Of a DNA stretch of 7,703 bases, positions 6,122 through 7,703 are shown piece after piece (positions within the stretch are counted from its first letter, which is position 1; the number at the start of each line of letters is the position of its first letter). The notes under the pieces were generated by a model, which was given only the letters and a program-made list of their open reading frames with translations, did not search any database and had not been told where the DNA came from. The position numbers were made by a program, and so were the translations under genes. Source of the DNA: an uncultured Collinsella sp. (lineage in GTDB: Bacteria; Actinomycetota; Coriobacteriia; Coriobacteriales; Coriobacteriaceae); NCBI GenBank assembly GCA_937950415.1, contig CALFDL010000040.1, positions 1 through 7,703 of the forward strand, in the 5' to 3' direction.

Positions 6122-6143
6122 TAGTAGTTCAGAGCAACTACTA
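6122..6143. repeat. Inverted repeat in the divergent restriction-modification promoter region
   Basis: TAGTAGTT (6122-6129) and AACTACTA (6136-6143) are perfect inverted copies around a 6-base spacer. The dyad lies between the two divergent genes, 32 bases upstream of the endonuclease GTG and about 20 bases upstream of the methyltransferase -35 box. It could be an operator for the endonuclease gene or a short RNA stem in its leader. No controller-protein gene is present in the window. Confidence 0.5.
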
Positions 6144-6163
6144 ACGCCCAGAAAATTGAGGTC

Positions 6164-6192
6164 TTGATCTTGTCCCCTCGATCGGCTATTGT
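6164..6192 (+). promoter_or_regulatory. Predicted promoter of the methyltransferase gene, containing two GATC sites
   Basis: TTGATC (6164-6169) and TATTGT (6187-6192) are separated by 17 bases, each matching 4 of 6 consensus positions. The start of transcription would be near 6199, about 34 bases before the GTG. One GATC (6166-6169) forms the end of the -35 box and a second (6180-6183) lies in the spacer. If the enzyme methylates GATC, its own promoter is a substrate. Confidence 0.5.
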
Positions 6193-6232
6193 TGTGAGCA
6201 CCATAAACGGACACAGCAGCGATTGGAGAAAC

Positions 6233-7495
6233 GTGTCTGAGATTAATATTGCCGAGCTTTTTGCGGGCGTCGGTGGATTTCGTTTAGGTCTCGAAGGCTA
6301 TGCCGACCCTCGACATCCCGAGTTTTATATGAAACCAGCCGGCCCCTTCCGCACCATTTGGGCAAATCAGTGGGAACCGCCCGGAACCAAAGCGCGTCAG
6401 TTCGCGGCCCGTTGCTACATGGATCGCTTCGGCGATGATTCCGTTGTCAACGAAGACATTAATAGGGTCTTGGAACAAGCCGAAGCGGGCGAAATCGAAA
6501 TCCCCAATGTCCAAATGGTCGTTGGCGGTTTCCCCTGTCAAGACTACTCTGTCGCGCGTCCGCTCAATCAGGCACACGGCATCGAAGGAAAGAAGGGTGT
6601 CCTCTGGTGGGACATCTATCACTTCCTCGAAATGAAGAAGCCCAAGTTCGGTCTCTTTGAGAACGTCGACCGCCTGCTCAAGTCGCCCGCGTCTCAACGC
6701 GGTCGCGACTTCGCCATCATCCTAAGCTGTCTTGCCGACCTCGACTACACGGTCGAATGGCGCGTGGTCAACTCTGCCGAATACGGTTTCCCCCAGCGTC
6801 GCAAGCGTGTTTATATCTTCTGCGAAAAGGACGCTGGCAAGGTTGATCTCGTTGATCGCATGCACAACGGCGTCATGGCTAAAGCCTTCCCCGCCATCTA
6901 TCCCGACGAGATGTCCGAGCTCGACGTTTTACCCGACCCCTACGAGAACTCAACTCGTTTTGGCGTCGGCCAAAAGACCTCTCAATTCAAGAATGCTGGC
7001 GTCATGCAGGGCTGTCATGTTCTGACCTGCGACTTTGCCGAAGACTATCACGGTAAGCGCCACGTGCTTGGCGACGTGCTTGTCGACGAAGCTGATGTCC
7101 CGGAGCAGTTCTACATCTCCGACGAAAAGCTTCCCGACTGGCGCTACCTTAAGGGCAGCAAGCGCGAAGAGCGCACTAACAAAAAGACAGGCTTTACGTA
7201 CACGTATTCCGAGGGAGCCATGAGCTTCCCGGATGCCACCGACAAGCCGAGCCGCACCATCCTCACAGGAGAAGGCGGCACAGGAGCGAGCCGCTTCAAG
7301 CACGTCATCGAATGTCCCGATGGCCGTTTCCGCCGTCTTGTTCCCGACGAGCTCGATCAGCTTCAGGGATTCCCGAAAGGCTGGACCGATACGGGCATGA
7401 CCGACGGCCATCGAGCCTTCTGCATGGGCAACGCACTCGTCACCGGCGTGCCCCATCGCATTGGCGAAGCTATGGTCGAAGTGTACGGCCTCTAA
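6233..7495 (+). CDS. DNA cytosine-5 methyltransferase, Sau3AI type (GATC)
   Basis: This 420-residue enzyme transfers a methyl group from S-adenosylmethionine to C5 of cytosine in DNA. The C5-methyltransferase motifs are in normal order: I, ELFAGVGG (8-15); IV, GGFPCQ with catalytic Cys102 (98-103); VI, ENV (143-145); VIII, QRRKR (188-192); and X, GNALV (399-403). The target-recognition region lies between about 200 and 370. Long stretches resemble M.Sau3AI as I recall it (ANQWEPP, KKGVLWW, ENVDRLLKSPASQRGRDFAI), so GATm5C is the likely product. The GTG at 6233 is chosen because GGAG lies 4-5 bases upstream and homologues begin just before motif I; the frame is open further upstream but overlaps the promoter. 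The gene is divergent from its endonuclease partner across about 140 bases and appears intact. Confidence 0.93.
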   Translation: MSEINIAELFAGVGGFRLGLEGYADPRHPEFYMKPAGPFRTIWANQWEPPGTKARQFAARCYMDRFGDDSVVNEDINRVLEQAEAGEIEIPNVQMVVGGFPCQDYSVARPLNQAHGIEGKKGVLWWDIYHFLEMKKPKFGLFENVDRLLKSPASQRGRDFAIILSCLADLDYTVEWRVVNSAEYGFPQRRKRVYIFCEKDAGKVDLVDRMHNGVMAKAFPAIYPDEMSELDVLPDPYENSTRFGVGQKTSQFKNAGVMQGCHVLTCDFAEDYHGKRHVLGDVLVDEADVPEQFYISDEKLPDWRYLKGSKREERTNKKTGFTYTYSEGAMSFPDATDKPSRTILTGEGGTGASRFKHVIECPDGRFRRLVPDELDQLQGFPKGWTDTGMTDGHRAFCMGNALVTGVPHRIGEAMVEVYGL

Positions 7496-7506
7496 GGCAA
7501 GCAATC

Positions 7507-7543
7507 CGGAGCCGACAGTTCACGCTGTCGACTCCGTTTTTTT
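7507..7543 (+). terminator. Rho-independent terminator after the methyltransferase gene
   Basis: CGGAGCCGACAG (7507-7518) pairs with CTGTCGACTCCG (7525-7536) with one C/A mismatch around a 6-base loop, followed by seven T (7537-7543). It starts 12 bases past the methyltransferase stop and ends that transcription unit. Confidence 0.9.
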
Positions 7544-7558
7544 CATCCCACTCCCCTG

Positions 7559-7617
7559 TATACTGATGTAGCACGTGTTTCATCCGGGCTTGTTGGGCCG
7601 GATTGTTCATGGGAGGG
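7559..7617 (+). promoter_or_regulatory. Possible promoter, leader hairpin and ribosome site of the last gene
   Basis: TATACT (7559-7564) is a good -10 box (5 of 6), but the region 16-18 bases upstream is the T-run of the preceding terminator and gives no proper -35. In the roughly 50-base leader, ATCCGG (7582-7587) and CCGGAT (7598-7603) can form a 6-pair stem. The ribosome site GGGAGGG (7611-7617) follows. Confidence 0.35.
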
Positions 7618-7621
7618 TCTT

Positions 7622-7703
7622 ATGGCTGCTTCGAATCCGCCTAAGGGGAGCGTTTCTTCTTCGTCCATCAAGCCGGTTACGCGCAAGGCCGTGCGTTGCC
7701 AGC
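7622..7703 (+). CDS. 5' end of an unidentified protein gene
   Basis: An ATG at 7622 with GGGAGGG 4 bases upstream opens a frame that runs to the window edge (27 codons). The N-terminus begins MAASNPPKGSVSSSS and continues IKPVTRKAVRCQ. It is rich in Ser, Pro and Lys/Arg and probably disordered, with no hydrophobic core within the visible part that would mark a signal peptide. I cannot name the family. Its codon use (Ser TCT/TCG, Arg CGC/CGT, Lys AAG) resembles the methyltransferase gene. It has its own leader after a strong terminator, so it is an independent transcription unit. Confidence 0.65.
   Translation, partial: MAASNPPKGSVSSSSIKPVTRKAVRCQ

Noticed and set aside
5761..6204. 147-residue minus-strand frame read as a separate small protein
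   Set aside because: Only residues from the GTG at 6090 to the A5 run look native, and they continue into the endonuclease after a one-base correction. The rest is out-of-frame reading of the endonuclease gene and upstream non-coding sequence.
6164..6232. Upstream extension of the methyltransferase frame by 23 codons
   Set aside because: It would start at a TTG inside the predicted -35 box, with no ribosome site. The GTG at 6233 has GGAG and fits the family N-terminus.
6950..7504. 184-residue minus-strand frame opposite the methyltransferase
   Set aside because: It is a shadow of a gene with all conserved methyltransferase motifs, with no ribosome site and no family.

Overview
The window looks like the chromosome of a gut actinobacterium of the class Coriobacteriia (Collinsella/Olsenella-like). 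This is inferred from the gene content (a mannose-family sugar PTS with a fructosamine-type deglycase), strong AGGAGG-type ribosome sites, GTG starts and moderately high G+C. The sequence alone does not prove the genus.

Layout. Bases 1-84 are the tail of an unidentified plus-strand gene. From 4259 down to 305 there is a minus-strand sugar-uptake module. It holds a GntR/UTRA regulator (3543-4259) with its own terminator, then a promoter with a repressor-type dyad, then a four-gene operon: an FrlB-like SIS-domain deglycase, then mannose-family PTS EIIB, EIIC and EIID. The operon ends at an unusual C10/G8 hairpin (208-242). The most likely role is uptake and phosphorylation of a glycated amine (Amadori or Heyns product, such as fructoselysine or glucoselysine) followed by deglycation in the cytoplasm. 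There is no EIIA in the window. Two dyads of identical design, one before the operon and one before the regulator gene, suggest the GntR protein controls both.

From 4592 to 7495 there is a divergent Sau3AI-type restriction-modification pair. The minus-strand endonuclease gene (MutH/Sau3AI fold, GATC specificity inferred) is broken by a one-base frameshift in an A5 tract, which separates its first 56 codons from the catalytic part. The plus-strand C5-cytosine methyltransferase is intact. Its likely promoter contains two GATC sites, so it could sense its own methylation. A clear rho-independent terminator closes the methyltransferase gene, and an unidentified plus-strand gene begins at 7622.

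No tRNA, rRNA, CRISPR array, insertion sequence or integrase was seen. All recognised genes belong to known families. The points of interest are regulatory design, the missing EIIA and the broken endonuclease.
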